In this document: piece after piece, positions 26,774-35,636 of the stretch
Layout of the letters: every line of letters begins with the position of its first letter
Position numbering within the stretch: the stretch's first letter is position 1
DNA from: Magnetospirillum gryphiswaldense MSR-1 v2
GTDB lineage: Bacteria; Pseudomonadota; Alphaproteobacteria; Rhodospirillales; Magnetospirillaceae
DNA: 64,000 nucleotides
Direction of reading: 5' to 3'
NCBI RefSeq assembly: GCF_000513295.1
Contig: NC_023065.1
Coordinates: 1,054,001-1,118,000 of the forward strand
Translations under genes and position numbers: made by a program
Notes under the pieces: generated by a model
Told to the model about the DNA's origin: nothing
The model's database searches: none
Seen by the model: the letters and a program-made list of their open reading frames with translations, nothing else

Positions 26774-27966
26774 CCCAATCCTACAGCGATCTGGTGGTTG
26801 ACGGGCGCTTGCCCGCTTCGGTCCATCCCATGCCCGATTTGCTGGATCAATCGGCGGAGCAGGTGTTGGCCGCCTTCCGTGACAGCCAGCGCGCCGATTT
26901 TTCCGCCATCATCGGCGACGTCAACCGCCCCGGTACGATTCTGCATCAGGTCTTCGCCGATTTGAAGCAGCGGGCCGCGCCGGACAATCCGTTCCACCGG
27001 GTGGCGTTGTTTCGTGATGGCGCCTTGGAACGCATGTTCCTGGATTTGCACGACCACGTGATGAGTCATCCGGTCTGGCGCCATCCGTTCTTCGTCCGCG
27101 TCTTCGACGGCGGCATCGATGTGGATGGCTTGCGCCGTTTTTCCACCAGCTATTTCAACCAGATCAAGAACACCCGCCAATGCGTGGCCATGGCCATCGG
27201 CCGTTTTCACGGCCTGATGGATTTGCCCTATGGCGGCTTGAACGAAAGGGTGGCCGAGATCACCCAGGTGTCCCTGGCCCAACTGGTCGCCGACGAATAC
27301 GGCGTCGGTGCGCACGACGTGGAAGATTACCCTGATCTCGGTCATCTCTTCCGCTCGCGCACCCATATCGTCCTGTACCGGCAATTGTTCGACGGCTTGG
27401 GAATCGCCGCCGATGACCAGGATCAGCCCATGCTGTGGGGTGTCGCCGACAATGTGCTGATCCAACGGCTGGTGGCCGGCGATCCGGCCTTTTCCCCGCT
27501 CGAGGCCTTGTCCTCGGTCGGTCTGGGCATGGAATGGGGAGTACCGGAATTCTTCTCGCTGCTGCTGGGCGGCATGATTCGGGTGGGCCGGCGCGAGCGT
27601 TTGGCCCTGACGGCCCGCGATCTGGAAGTGTTCATCGCCCATGTGCGCTATGACGTGCTGCACGCCGTATCGGTGATGCTGGTCACCAGCTTGCACATGA
27701 AGGATGATGCGGATGTGGCGGTGGTCAAGAACGCCTGTAACACCCTGATGGCCGGGCGCTACGCCATGATGGGCGACGTCTACGCCCATGTCTTCGGCGA
27801 AAGCTGCCCCGCTCTGGCCGAGATCGGCCTGGAGCCGCGTTATCAGTTGACCGATCGCCGCATGGAAACCGCCTTGCGGGCGGCCCGGCAAAGCATTTCC
27901 CCCCAACGGGTGGTGCGGGGTGATGAGTATCGCGCCCGCACCGACGTACCTTTGGTCTTTGCCTGA
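26770..27966 (+). CDS. Heme-oxygenase-like diiron (HDO-type) protein
   Basis: A 398-residue protein that resembles iron-containing redox enzymes of the heme-oxygenase-like fold. Its helices show HPFFVRVFDGG and FSTSYFNQIKNT near residues 105-135, then DEYG with Glu176 and histidines at 182 and 192. The second half has MEWGVPEFF with Glu255 and the H-x3-D-x2-H motif AHVRYDVLHA (His291, Asp295, His298). This last motif matches characterised HDO enzymes such as CADD and SznF, which activate oxygen. The N-terminal 90 residues are extra and unassigned. It is translationally coupled to the hemerythrin-receiver gene. The reaction and substrate are unknown, and catalytic ligands are inferred by alignment by eye. 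Confidence 0.75.
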   Translation: MTQSYSDLVVDGRLPASVHPMPDLLDQSAEQVLAAFRDSQRADFSAIIGDVNRPGTILHQVFADLKQRAAPDNPFHRVALFRDGALERMFLDLHDHVMSHPVWRHPFFVRVFDGGIDVDGLRRFSTSYFNQIKNTRQCVAMAIGRFHGLMDLPYGGLNERVAEITQVSLAQLVADEYGVGAHDVEDYPDLGHLFRSRTHIVLYRQLFDGLGIAADDQDQPMLWGVADNVLIQRLVAGDPAFSPLEALSSVGLGMEWGVPEFFSLLLGGMIRVGRRERLALTARDLEVFIAHVRYDVLHAVSVMLVTSLHMKDDADVAVVKNACNTLMAGRYAMMGDVYAHVFGESCPALAEIGLEPRYQLTDRRMETALRAARQSISPQRVVRGDEYRARTDVPLVFA

Positions 27967-27971
27967 AAAAC

Positions 27972-28745
27972 TTACTTCTCGGCGAAGGCCTTTTCGATGA
28001 CGTAATCGCCGGCCCCGGCATGGCTGCCCTGGTTGAAGCCGATGCTGTCCAGGTGGTCGGCCAGTTCGTTCATCATGTTGGGATTGCCGCAGATCATGAT
28101 GCGGTCTTCCTCGCGGTTGAGCTGCGGCACGCCCAGATCGCTGAACAGCTTGCCCGACTTGACCAGATCGGTGATGCGGCCCTGGTTGCGGAAATCTTCA
28201 CGCGTCACCGTCGGGTAATAGACCAGCTTGTGGCGGGCTTCGTCGCCGAAAAATTCGTTCTTCGGCAGTTCTTCGGTGATGAAATCCACATAGACCAGAT
28301 CGTGGATGAAGCGCACGCCGTGCACCAGGACCACCTGATCGAAGCGTTCATACACTTCCGGGTCCTTGATCAGCGACAGGAAGGGGGCCAGGCCGGTGCC
28401 GGTGGACAGCAGGTAAAGGCGCTTGCCCGGCAGCAAATTGGGCAGCACCAGGGTGCCGGTGGTCTTCTTGTTGACCAAGATGGTGTCGCCCGGCTTGATG
28501 TGCTGCAAGCGCGAGGTCAACGGGCCGTTGGGCACCTTGATCGACAAAAATTCCAGGTGTTCCTCGTAATTGGCGCTGACCATGGAATAGGCGCGCATCA
28601 GCGGCTTGCCGTCCACCATCAGGCCGATCATGGCGAACTGGCCGTTTTCAAACCGAAAACCGGGATCACGGTTCAGCTTCAGGGTGAACAGGGAATCCGT
28701 CCAGTGATGGACGTCCAGAACCGTCTTTTCCAGAATGTTCGACAT
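27972..28745 (-). CDS. fpr: Ferredoxin--NADP reductase
   Basis: A 257-residue FAD enzyme that moves electrons between NADPH and ferredoxin or flavodoxin. The FAD loop RAYSMVSAN, the NADP-binding STGTGLAPFLSLI, the ICGNPNMMNEL region and a C-terminus ending VIEKAFAEK are characteristic of the bacterial subclass. The ATG at 28745 (MSNILEKTVL) is preferred over one at 28778. It converges on the HDO-type gene with five bases between stops, so any shared role is not through a shared operon. Ferredoxin users in this window include the fix and por clusters. Confidence 0.93.
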   Translation of the reverse strand: MSNILEKTVLDVHHWTDSLFTLKLNRDPGFRFENGQFAMIGLMVDGKPLMRAYSMVSANYEEHLEFLSIKVPNGPLTSRLQHIKPGDTILVNKKTTGTLVLPNLLPGKRLYLLSTGTGLAPFLSLIKDPEVYERFDQVVLVHGVRFIHDLVYVDFITEELPKNEFFGDEARHKLVYYPTVTREDFRNQGRITDLVKSGKLFSDLGVPQLNREEDRIMICGNPNMMNELADHLDSIGFNQGSHAGAGDYVIEKAFAEK

Positions 28746-28809
28746 GGACCTTTGCTCGTCTGACCAGAGTAACACCATTGGCGCGCCGCAATATGGCGGA
28801 ACGCTTATC

Positions 28810-28838
28810 TACATAGCGCCTCGATGACAAAACATCAA
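28810..28838 (-). promoter_or_regulatory. Putative sigma-70 promoter of fpr
   Basis: On the minus strand TTGATG (28838-28833) and TATGTA (28815-28810) are spaced by 17 bases, about 65 bases before the fpr ATG. The surrounding 28820-28880 stretch is strikingly AT-rich for this genome. Confidence 0.55.
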
Positions 28839-28878
28839 GATAAATGTAGTTTCTAAATTTATAACATTTATTTTGTGT

Positions 28879-29649
28879 TTAATTTAGGTCGATCCAGATG
28901 GGGGTGTGATCGCTGGCCTTTTCCCGCCCGCGCGGTTCCTTGTCGATGTCACAGGCGATCAATCGGTCGGCGGCGGCGGGCGACAGCAGGAAATGGTCGA
29001 TGCGCAGGCCGTTGCCGCGCGGCCATGCCCCGGCCTGATAATCCCAGAAGGTGTAAAGACCGGGCTGGGGGTGGAGGGCGCGGAAGGCCTCGGTCAGGCC
29101 GAGATGGCACAATTCGCGGAACAGGGCGCGGCTTTCCGGGCGGCACAGGGCGTCGTCGGCCCAGCCCGCCGGGTCATAGACGTCGGCATCGGTGGGGCAG
29201 ATGTTGTAATCGCCGCCCAGCACAAAGGGCATGCCCTGGTCCAGCAAGGTCTTGGCGTGGTCGACCAGCCGGCGCATCCAGCGCAATTTGTAATCGAACT
29301 TTTCACCGGGGCAGGGATTGCCGTTGGGCAGGTACAAGGACGCGATGCGCAAGCCCCGGATGTCGGCCTGGATATAGCGGGCCTGTTCGTCGGCTTCGTC
29401 GCCGGGCAGGCGGATTTGGATATTGTCCAGCGTGTGGCGCGACAAGATGGCGACGCCGTTATAGGATTTCTGCCCATGCACGGCCACCTGCCAGCCGGCG
29501 GATTGAAAATCCAAGGTGGGAAAGCCGTCGTCCTGGCATTTGATTTCCTGCAACAGCAGCACATCGGGCTTGGCGGATTGCAGCCAATCCATCACGTTGG
29601 GCAGGCGGGCTTTGACCGAATTGATGTTCCAGGTGGCGATGCGGACCAT
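28879..29649 (-). CDS. xthA: Exodeoxyribonuclease III
   Basis: A 256-residue AP endonuclease and 3'-5' exonuclease for base-excision repair. The active-site set is visible: asparagine in ATWNINSVKARL, the metal glutamate in LLQEIKCQDD, the aspartate and asparagine in GGDYNICPTDADVYD, and the SDHTPIW histidine. The ATG at 29649 matches family starts (MVRIATWN); the longer frame to 29742 adds a proline-rich tail and is unlikely. Its start codon overlaps the start of a divergent secreted-protein gene by two bases, so neither gene has its own upstream intergenic promoter. Confidence 0.94.
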   Translation of the reverse strand: MVRIATWNINSVKARLPNVMDWLQSAKPDVLLLQEIKCQDDGFPTLDFQSAGWQVAVHGQKSYNGVAILSRHTLDNIQIRLPGDEADEQARYIQADIRGLRIASLYLPNGNPCPGEKFDYKLRWMRRLVDHAKTLLDQGMPFVLGGDYNICPTDADVYDPAGWADDALCRPESRALFRELCHLGLTEAFRALHPQPGLYTFWDYQAGAWPRGNGLRIDHFLLSPAAADRLIACDIDKEPRGREKASDHTPIWIDLN

Positions 29650-30310
29650 GATGCCTCGGTGGTGGATGACGGGATTGGCGGTGGTGGGCTTGGTTTTGGC
29701 ATGGGGACCGGCCCGGGCGCAATCCTGTCCGCCCATGCCCAAGCCGACTTATAGCCTGCAATTGGATCACGGCAGCCCGGTTTACCGCAACGATCGTTCA
29801 CGCGCCGAGGTATCGCGGCTGGCCGGTCCCGGCCTGCCCGGTCACAGCCAGCAAGGGCTGACCCATTCGGAAACCGAGTTCTCGCTGACCATCACCGTCA
29901 ATGCTGCCGTGCTGGAGTCAGGCCGCACCTGCGTGGCGCTGGGTGAGGCCAGGGGCGTGTGGCGTCTGAGCAAGCTGGAGGTGGATATCGTGCGCGAACA
30001 CCCGCCCGGCACCTGCCCGCACGCGGTGATCCGGGCCCACGAGGATCAGCACGTGGCCATGGCGCAACGCATGTTCATCCGCCATGCCGGCACTATCCGC
30101 GCCCGGCTGGGGCAATTGGTGGCGCAATCGCGCCCATCCATCACCGCCTTGGCCCCGGCCCAGGCGACGCAAGTGCTGCGCGACCAGTTGATGGAGGGGC
30201 TTAAGACGACGCTGGCGGCGTTCGAACGGGACCTCGCCCGCGCCAACGCCGCCATCGACACGCCGCAGAACTACAAGGCGGAAACCGCCAAGTGCCCGCG
30301 CTGGGAATGA
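29648..30310 (+). CDS. Predicted secreted protein with an HExxH motif (DUF922-like)
   Basis: A 220-residue exported protein. It opens with a Sec signal peptide (MTGLAVVGLVLAWGPARAQ region). The mature part includes strands around TEFSLTITVNAAV and a helix with HEDQH in VIRAHEDQHVAMAQ. The HExxH pattern and the overall layout resemble the DUF922 family, predicted secreted zinc-dependent proteases; this assignment is by pattern only. Two cysteines (in GRTCVALG and PGTCPHAV) could form a disulfide. The ATG at 29648 or at 29651 is the start. Its promoter must lie inside the divergent xthA gene. Confidence 0.7.
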   Translation: MMPRWWMTGLAVVGLVLAWGPARAQSCPPMPKPTYSLQLDHGSPVYRNDRSRAEVSRLAGPGLPGHSQQGLTHSETEFSLTITVNAAVLESGRTCVALGEARGVWRLSKLEVDIVREHPPGTCPHAVIRAHEDQHVAMAQRMFIRHAGTIRARLGQLVAQSRPSITALAPAQATQVLRDQLMEGLKTTLAAFERDLARANAAIDTPQNYKAETAKCPRWE

Positions 30311-30311
30311 G

Positions 30312-30641
30312 TTACATGGAAAAGCTGGAACCGCAGCCGCAGGTCGAGGTCGCTTGCGGATTGCGGAACTGGAAGCTGGCGCCCATCAGATCCTCGACGA
30401 AATCCACCTCGGTGCCGTCCAGCAGATCAAGCGAGGTCTGGTCGACCACCAGCTTGACGCCGTGATGTTCGGTGACGACGTCGTCTTCGCCGGTCTTGTC
30501 GTCCAGCTCGATATTGTATTGAAAGCCTGAACAGCCGCCGCCGGAAACGGCCACGCGCAGCATCATGTTGGGCTTGCCCTCCATGGCGATCAGGGCTTGA
30601 ACGCGCTGGGCGGCGCTTTCGGTCAGGATGACGTTGGACAT
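30312..30641 (-). CDS. erpA: Iron-sulfur cluster insertion protein (ErpA/IscA family)
   Basis: A 109-residue A-type carrier that passes Fe-S clusters to target proteins. The three cysteines that hold the cluster are Cys37 in GGGCSGF and Cys101 and Cys103 in STCGCGSSF. Family segments such as ESAAQRVQALI and DFVEDLMGASFQFRNP are present, and the CGCGSSFS end points to ErpA rather than IscA. The start at 30641 (MSNVILTES) leaves the open frame upstream as noise. It is divergent from dgt. Fe-S clients in the window include ilvD, fixX and the por operon. Confidence 0.92.
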   Translation of the reverse strand: MSNVILTESAAQRVQALIAMEGKPNMMLRVAVSGGGCSGFQYNIELDDKTGEDDVVTEHHGVKLVVDQTSLDLLDGTEVDFVEDLMGASFQFRNPQATSTCGCGSSFSM

Positions 30642-30733
30642 GGATGAACCTCGATTGCGATGTGACTGGCCCGGCGGAATTGGAAACACCTTAGCATACG
30701 CAATATGGTGGGTGGTAGCCGAAGGGCAAGAGG

Positions 30734-30762
30734 TTGCGTTCAGGCCATGCGGGCGGTAGTGT
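30734..30762 (+). promoter_or_regulatory. Putative promoter of dgt, possibly giving a leaderless mRNA
   Basis: TTGCGT at 30734-30739 and TAGTGT at 30757-30762 are separated by 17 bases. Seven bases beyond the -10 is the A of the dgt ATG at 30769, so transcription may begin at the start codon. There is no purine-rich Shine-Dalgarno sequence before the ATG. Confidence 0.4.
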
Positions 30763-30768
30763 CCGGGC

Positions 30769-31971
30769 ATGAGCGAACATTTGTCGTCCCGATCCGCAAT
30801 CCTGGCTCCTTTCGCCTGCCGGCCCGAGGAGTCGCGCGGGCGTCTGCATGCCGAGCCGGAAAGCGGCACCCGTTCGCCGTTTCAGCGCGACCGCGACCGC
30901 ATCATCCATTCCGCCGCCTTCCGTCGCCTGCAATACAAGACCCAGGTCTTCGTCTATCACGAAGGCGACAATTTCAGGACGCGGCTGACCCATTCGCTGG
31001 AAGTGTCGCAGATCGCGCGCTCCATCGCCCGCGTGCTGGGGCTGGAAGAGGATATGGCGGAATCCCTGGCCCTGGCCCACGATCTGGGGCACACCCCCTT
31101 CGGCCATGCCGGCGAGGACGCGTTGCAGGATGTGCTGTCGGCCTTCGGCGGCTTCGATCATAACGCCCAGTCGCTGCGCATCGTCACCAAGCTGGAACGC
31201 CGTTACATCGAATTCGACGGCCTCAACCTGACCTGGGAAACCCTGGAAGGTCTGGTCAAGCATAACGGCCCGCTGACCGGACCGCAGGCCAGCCCGCGCG
31301 AAGACGATTTGCCCGGGGCCATCACCGAATATGTCGCCCGCCATGATCTGGAGCTGGACACCTTTGCCAGCGCCGAGGCGCAGGCGGCGGCCCTGTCCGA
31401 CGACATCGCCTATAACAACCACGACATCGATGATGGCCTGCGCGCCGGCCTGTTCACCATCAAGGATCTGGCCGACGTGCCTTTGGTCGGGCCGGTGTTC
31501 CATGCGGTGATGCGGGAGCATCCCGATGCCGATATCAGTCTGCACATCCATGAAGCGGTGCGGCGCATGATCGGCATGATGATTTTGGACTGCATCGCCG
31601 AGACCAAGCGCCGCATCGATGATTTCGCCCCTCGATCGGCCGACGACGTGCGCCGGCTGAAGGTGCCCTTGGTGTCGTTCTCGGATGAGATGCGGGCCAA
31701 TGACCGCGCCTTGAAGAAATTCCTGTTCCCCAACATGTACCGCCACTTCACCGTCAATCGCATGACCAGCAAGGGGCGGCGGGTGGTGAAGGACCTGTTC
31801 AATCTGCTGTTCGCCGAGCCCGGCTGTCTGCCGCCGGAATGGCGCCGCCTGACCGATGGCGCCGGTACCGCCAAGACCGCCCGCGTGGTCGGCGATTACA
31901 TCGCCGGCATGACCGACCGTTTCGCCCTGGACGAGCACCGTCGTCTGTTTGACATGCAAGAGAAGCCCTGA
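30769..31971 (+). CDS. dgt: Deoxyguanosinetriphosphate triphosphohydrolase-like protein
   Basis: A 400-residue HD-domain enzyme that removes triphosphate from dNTPs and affects nucleotide pools. The N-terminal RSPFQRDRDRIIHSAAFRRL region, the metal histidine in THSLEVSQIARSIA, HDLGHTPFGHAGE and the aspartate in LSDDIAYNNHDIDD make up the HD site. It fits the type-2 Dgt-like group found in alphaproteobacteria. It starts a long plus-strand run; argS begins on the base directly after its stop. Confidence 0.93.
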   Translation: MSEHLSSRSAILAPFACRPEESRGRLHAEPESGTRSPFQRDRDRIIHSAAFRRLQYKTQVFVYHEGDNFRTRLTHSLEVSQIARSIARVLGLEEDMAESLALAHDLGHTPFGHAGEDALQDVLSAFGGFDHNAQSLRIVTKLERRYIEFDGLNLTWETLEGLVKHNGPLTGPQASPREDDLPGAITEYVARHDLELDTFASAEAQAAALSDDIAYNNHDIDDGLRAGLFTIKDLADVPLVGPVFHAVMREHPDADISLHIHEAVRRMIGMMILDCIAETKRRIDDFAPRSADDVRRLKVPLVSFSDEMRANDRALKKFLFPNMYRHFTVNRMTSKGRRVVKDLFNLLFAEPGCLPPEWRRLTDGAGTAKTARVVGDYIAGMTDRFALDEHRRLFDMQEKP

Positions 31972-33714
31972 ATGAACCTGTTCAAGTATTTCCGCCAAGA
32001 GATCATCGCCGCCCTGTCCCGCCTGGACCTGCCGTCGGGCCTGGACACCAGCAAGGTGACCGCCGAACCCCCGCGTGAGGAAGCCCATGGCGACGTGGCG
32101 ACCAACGCGGCCATGGTGCTGTCCAAGGCCGCCGGGCAAAAGCCGCGCGATCTGGCCGAGGCTTTGGCGGCGCAATTGCGGGCGCATCCGGCGGTGGCGG
32201 CAGTGGAAATCGCCGGTCCCGGCTTCATCAATCTGCGTCTGGTCGACAGCTTCTGGGCCGAGCGTCTGGCGGAAGTGCTGCAGGCCGGCGCGGCCTATGG
32301 CGATTCCGACATGGGCGGCAACCGTCCCATCAACGTCGAGTACGTGTCGGCCAATCCCACCGGCCCCATGCATATCGGCCACGCCCGTGGCGCGGTGATC
32401 GGCGACGCTTTGGCTTCGTTGCTGGCCAAGGCCGGCTATGCCGTCACCCGCGAATATTACATCAACGATGCCGGTGCCCAGGTGGACGTGCTGGCCCGGT
32501 CCATCCATCTGCGTTACCGCGAGGCCCTGGGCGAAGAGATCGGCGAAATCCCCGAAGGCCTTTATCCGGGTGATTACCTGCAACCGGCGGGCAAGACCCT
32601 GGCGGCGATCCATGGCGACGATTTCAAGGATGCGCCGGAAAGCGAATGGCTGGCCCGGTTCCGCCTGTTCGCCGTCGATGCCATGATGGACATGATCCGT
32701 GACGATCTCGCCGCCTTGGGCGTCAAGCACGACGTCTTCACCTCGGAACGCGGGCTGGTGGAAAGTGGCAAGGTGGATGCGGCGCTCGACTTTCTGGCCG
32801 GTCTGGGCCAGGTCTATGAAGGCGTGCTGGAACCGCCCAAGGGCAAGGTTCTCGATGATTGGGAGCCGCGCCCGCAGACCCTGTTCCGCGCCACCGCCTT
32901 TGGCGACGACGTCGATCGTCCGTTGAAGAAGTCGGACGGCTCGTGGACCTATTTCGCCTCGGATATCGCCTATCACCTGGATAAGTACCGGCGAGGCTTC
33001 CCCGCCATGATCGACATCTGGGGTGCCGATCACGGCGGCTATGTCAAGCGCATGCAGGCCGCCGTCAAGGCAGTGAGCGAGGGCGGCGGTGACCTGGACG
33101 TGAAATTGTGCCAGATGGTCAATCTGATGAAGGGCGGACAGCCGTTCAAGATGAGCAAGCGGGCCGGCACCTTCGTCACTCTGCGCGATCTGGTCGATCA
33201 GGTGGGCAAAGACGTGGTCCGCTTCATCATGTTGACCCGCAAGAACGACGCCCATCTGGATTTCGACCTGGACAAGGTGCTGGAACAGTCGCGCGACAAC
33301 CCGGTCTTCTATGTGCAATACGCCCATGCCCGCTGCCATTCGGTGCTGCGCCACGGCGCCCAGGCGTTGCCTGGGGCCGATCTGTCCGCTGCCGCTTTGG
33401 CCACGGGTCCGTTGAGCCGCTTGACCGATCCGGCAGAGCTTGCTGTCATCAAGCTGCTGGCCGGTTGGCCGCGTCTGGTGGAAAGCGCCGCCGAAGCCCA
33501 TGAGCCGCATCGGGTGGCCTTCTATCTCAACGACGTGGCCGCCGCTTTCCACGGTCTGTGGAACAAGGGCAAGGACGACACGCAATTGCGCTTCCTGATC
33601 GAAGGCGATGCCGAATTGTCCCTGGCCCGCATGGGGCTGGTACGCGCCGTCGCCGATGTCATCGCATCGGGTTTGGCGGTGTTTGGTGTGGAACCGGTGG
33701 AGGAGATGCGCTGA
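31972..33714 (+). CDS. argS: Arginyl-tRNA synthetase
   Basis: A 580-residue class I aminoacyl-tRNA synthetase. The N-terminal tRNA-recognition domain is followed by the HIGH motif in [15 protein letters not shown] and by KMSKR in [12 protein letters not shown]. The C-terminal anticodon-binding DALR domain is intact. The start is directly next to the dgt stop without an intergenic base, which implies a shared mRNA. Confidence 0.97.
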   Translation: MNLFKYFRQEIIAALSRLDLPSGLDTSKVTAEPPREEAHGDVATNAAMVLSKAAGQKPRDLAEALAAQLRAHPAVAAVEIAGPGFINLRLVDSFWAERLAEVLQAGAAYGDSDMGGNRPINVEYVSANPTGPMHIGHARGAVIGDALASLLAKAGYAVTREYYINDAGAQVDVLARSIHLRYREALGEEIGEIPEGLYPGDYLQPAGKTLAAIHGDDFKDAPESEWLARFRLFAVDAMMDMIRDDLAALGVKHDVFTSERGLVESGKVDAALDFLAGLGQVYEGVLEPPKGKVLDDWEPRPQTLFRATAFGDDVDRPLKKSDGSWTYFASDIAYHLDKYRRGFPAMIDIWGADHGGYVKRMQAAVKAVSEGGGDLDVKLCQMVNLMKGGQPFKMSKRAGTFVTLRDLVDQVGKDVVRFIMLTRKNDAHLDFDLDKVLEQSRDNPVFYVQYAHARCHSVLRHGAQALPGADLSAAALATGPLSRLTDPAELAVIKLLAGWPRLVESAAEAHEPHRVAFYLNDVAAAFHGLWNKGKDDTQLRFLIEGDAELSLARMGLVRAVADVIASGLAVFGVEPVEEMR

Positions 33715-33715
33715 C

Positions 33716-34627
33716 ATGGCGGGACATTCCGACGACGATTTCGATCGCGACATCCTGGACATCATTCCTGAACGTTTCGACGCCGACGCCGATTCCTATC
33801 ACGCGCGTGCCGGCAGTCGTTTGCGCAACTGGCTGATTCTGGGCGCCGCCGTTCTCGCTGTCGGCGTCGCGGTGGCCGTGGGATGGCGGGTGGTCGCCGG
33901 TGGTGGCGACAGTGCCAACGGCATTCCGGTGATTTCCGCCGACCAGCGCCCCATCAAGATCCGTCCCGATGATCGGGGCGGCATGCAGGTGCCCAACCAG
34001 GACAAGCTGGTCTATGGCCGCTTGGAACAAGGCGATGGTGACGCCAAGGTGGAACGTCTGCTGCCCGCAGCCGAGCAACCGGTGCCGCCGCCCGCTGCCC
34101 CCGTGGCTCCGCCCAAGCCGGTCGCTCCGGTGGCGCCGGAAGTGTTGAAGCCGGCAATTCCGGCGGCACCGGTTCAGGCCCCGGCCCCAGCGGTCGTCCG
34201 TCCGGTCGAGCCCATGCCGCCGGCTCCGGTTGCCGCTCCGGCTCCGGCCAAGGTGGCTTCGGCTCCGCTTCCGGCCCCGGCTCCGGCTCCCGCGCCGGTC
34301 AAGGCGGCACCGGTCGTTGCTCCGGCTCCGCCTCCGCCTGTCCCCCCGGCGCCGGTGGTCAAACCGGCGGCTTTGGCCGGTGGGGATTATCTGGTGCAAT
34401 TGGGGGCGTTGCGTTCCGCCCCCGATGCCGAAAAGGAATGGGGCCGCATCCAGCGCAGCAATGCCGATGTACTAGGGGGACTGAAGTCCGACGTGGTGCA
34501 GGTGGATTTGGGCGCCAAGGGTGTGTTCTGGCGCTTGCGCGCTGGTCCGCTGAGCGAGCAATCCGCCCGTCAGGTGTGTGGCGAACTGAAGAATCGTAGC
34601 CAGGGGTGCATGGTTGTCCGCAAATAA
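33716..34627 (+). CDS. Inner-membrane SPOR-domain protein
   Basis: A 303-residue protein. An acidic cytoplasmic head is followed by one membrane segment near residues 39-58 (LILGAAVLAVGVAVAVGW). A periplasmic linker rich in proline and alanine runs over about 110 residues, and a C-terminal SPOR domain (GGDYLVQLGALRSAPDAEKEW, read in parts, to the WRLRAGPLSEQSARQ end) binds denuded septal peptidoglycan. The ATG at 33716 is one base after the argS stop; the frame is open upstream, inside argS, by chance. It resembles FtsN/DedD-like division proteins, but this is by architecture only. NagZ and other wall genes follow. Confidence 0.88.
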   Translation: MAGHSDDDFDRDILDIIPERFDADADSYHARAGSRLRNWLILGAAVLAVGVAVAVGWRVVAGGGDSANGIPVISADQRPIKIRPDDRGGMQVPNQDKLVYGRLEQGDGDAKVERLLPAAEQPVPPPAAPVAPPKPVAPVAPEVLKPAIPAAPVQAPAPAVVRPVEPMPPAPVAAPAPAKVASAPLPAPAPAPAPVKAAPVVAPAPPPPVPPAPVVKPAALAGGDYLVQLGALRSAPDAEKEWGRIQRSNADVLGGLKSDVVQVDLGAKGVFWRLRAGPLSEQSARQVCGELKNRSQGCMVVRK

Positions 34628-35636
34628 TCCCATTCCCGCCGCCGCCATTTTCGGCTGTGCCGGCCTGACCCTGAGCGAGGACGAACGGCGTTTTTTCGCC
34701 CGCGTCAATCCGCTGGGCTTCATCCTGTTCGCCCGCAACGTGGATACTCCCGATCAGGTGCGGGATTTGGTGCGCCAGTTGCGTGACAGCGTCGGTCGGG
34801 ATGACGCGCCGGTGCTGATCGACCAGGAAGGCGGGCGGGTGCAGCGCCTGCGTCCGCCCCATTGGCGTAAAGCCCCCCCTGGGGCCGATTTCGCCAGACT
34901 GGCCGAGCGCGACCGCGATGCCGCCATTCATGCGCTTCATCTCAATTACCGGCTGATCGGGCAGGAATTGGCCGAATTGGGCATCGACGTGGATTGCGCC
35001 CCGGTTCTGGATGTTCCCATCCCTGGCGCCCATGACGTCATCGGCGACCGTGCCTTCGGCCTGACCGCCGACATGGTCGCCGATCTGGGTCGCGCCGTCT
35101 GCGATGGCCTGCTCGATCAGGGCGTATTGCCGGTGATCAAGCACATTCCCGGCCATGGCCGCGCCATGGTTGACAGCCATCTGGCCCTGCCGGTGGTGGA
35201 AACCAGCCGCGCCCAATTGGAAGCCCAGGATTTTCCGCCCTTTATCGCCCTTAGCGATCAGCCCTGGGCGATGACCGCCCATGTGGTCTATGGCGCCCTT
35301 GATGCCGATGCCCCGGCCACTACCTCGGCCAAGGTCATCGGCGAGATCATCCGGGGCGTGATCGGGTTTGAAGGTTTCCTGATTTCCGATGATCTGTCCA
35401 TGAAGGCCCTGGGCGGCGATTTCGCCAGCCGGACTACCGCCAGCCTGGAGGCCGGCTGCGATGCCGTCTTGCATTGCAACGGCGATATGGCGGAAATGCA
35501 GGCCATTGCCGCCGCCGTCTCGCCGTTGTCGGAAATCGCGCGCGAGCGTCTGGCCCGTGGTCAACGTCTCAAGCGCCAGGCCGTTGCGCTAAACAAGGAT
35601 GAAGCCGCCGCCGAAATCGCCCGGTTGCTGACATGA
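34614..35636 (+). CDS. nagZ: Beta-N-acetylhexosaminidase (NagZ)
   Basis: A 340-residue family-3 glycosidase that removes GlcNAc from peptidoglycan fragments in the cytoplasm during wall recycling. The catalytic His/Asp loop KHIPGHGRAMVDSH is present, along with FARNVDTPDQV, APVLIDQEGGRVQRL and the nucleophile in FLISDDLSMKAL. The start is the rare TTG at 34614, preceded by AGGGG, and it overlaps the SPOR gene by 14 bases. It would work on products made by Slt-type enzymes. Confidence 0.93.
   Translation: MSANNPIPAAAIFGCAGLTLSEDERRFFARVNPLGFILFARNVDTPDQVRDLVRQLRDSVGRDDAPVLIDQEGGRVQRLRPPHWRKAPPGADFARLAERDRDAAIHALHLNYRLIGQELAELGIDVDCAPVLDVPIPGAHDVIGDRAFGLTADMVADLGRAVCDGLLDQGVLPVIKHIPGHGRAMVDSHLALPVVETSRAQLEAQDFPPFIALSDQPWAMTAHVVYGALDADAPATTSAKVIGEIIRGVIGFEGFLISDDLSMKALGGDFASRTTASLEAGCDAVLHCNGDMAEMQAIAAAVSPLSEIARERLARGQRLKRQAVALNKDEAAAEIARLLT

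Noticed and set aside
28820-28880. AT-rich stretch as a sign of horizontal transfer
   Set aside because: It is only about 60 bases and coincides with the fpr promoter region, so it is better explained as promoter sequence.
30691-33765. A 1024-codon open frame on the minus strand opposite dgt and argS
   Set aside because: It is antisense to two confident housekeeping genes and its translation has no domain; shadow frame.
34601-34616. ATG at 34610 as the start of nagZ
   Set aside because: It is in another frame. The in-frame start is TTG at 34614 with a well-spaced AGGGG.
34359-35564. A 401-codon open frame on the minus strand opposite nagZ
   Set aside because: It is antisense to nagZ, which has intact catalytic motifs; composition is shadow-like.
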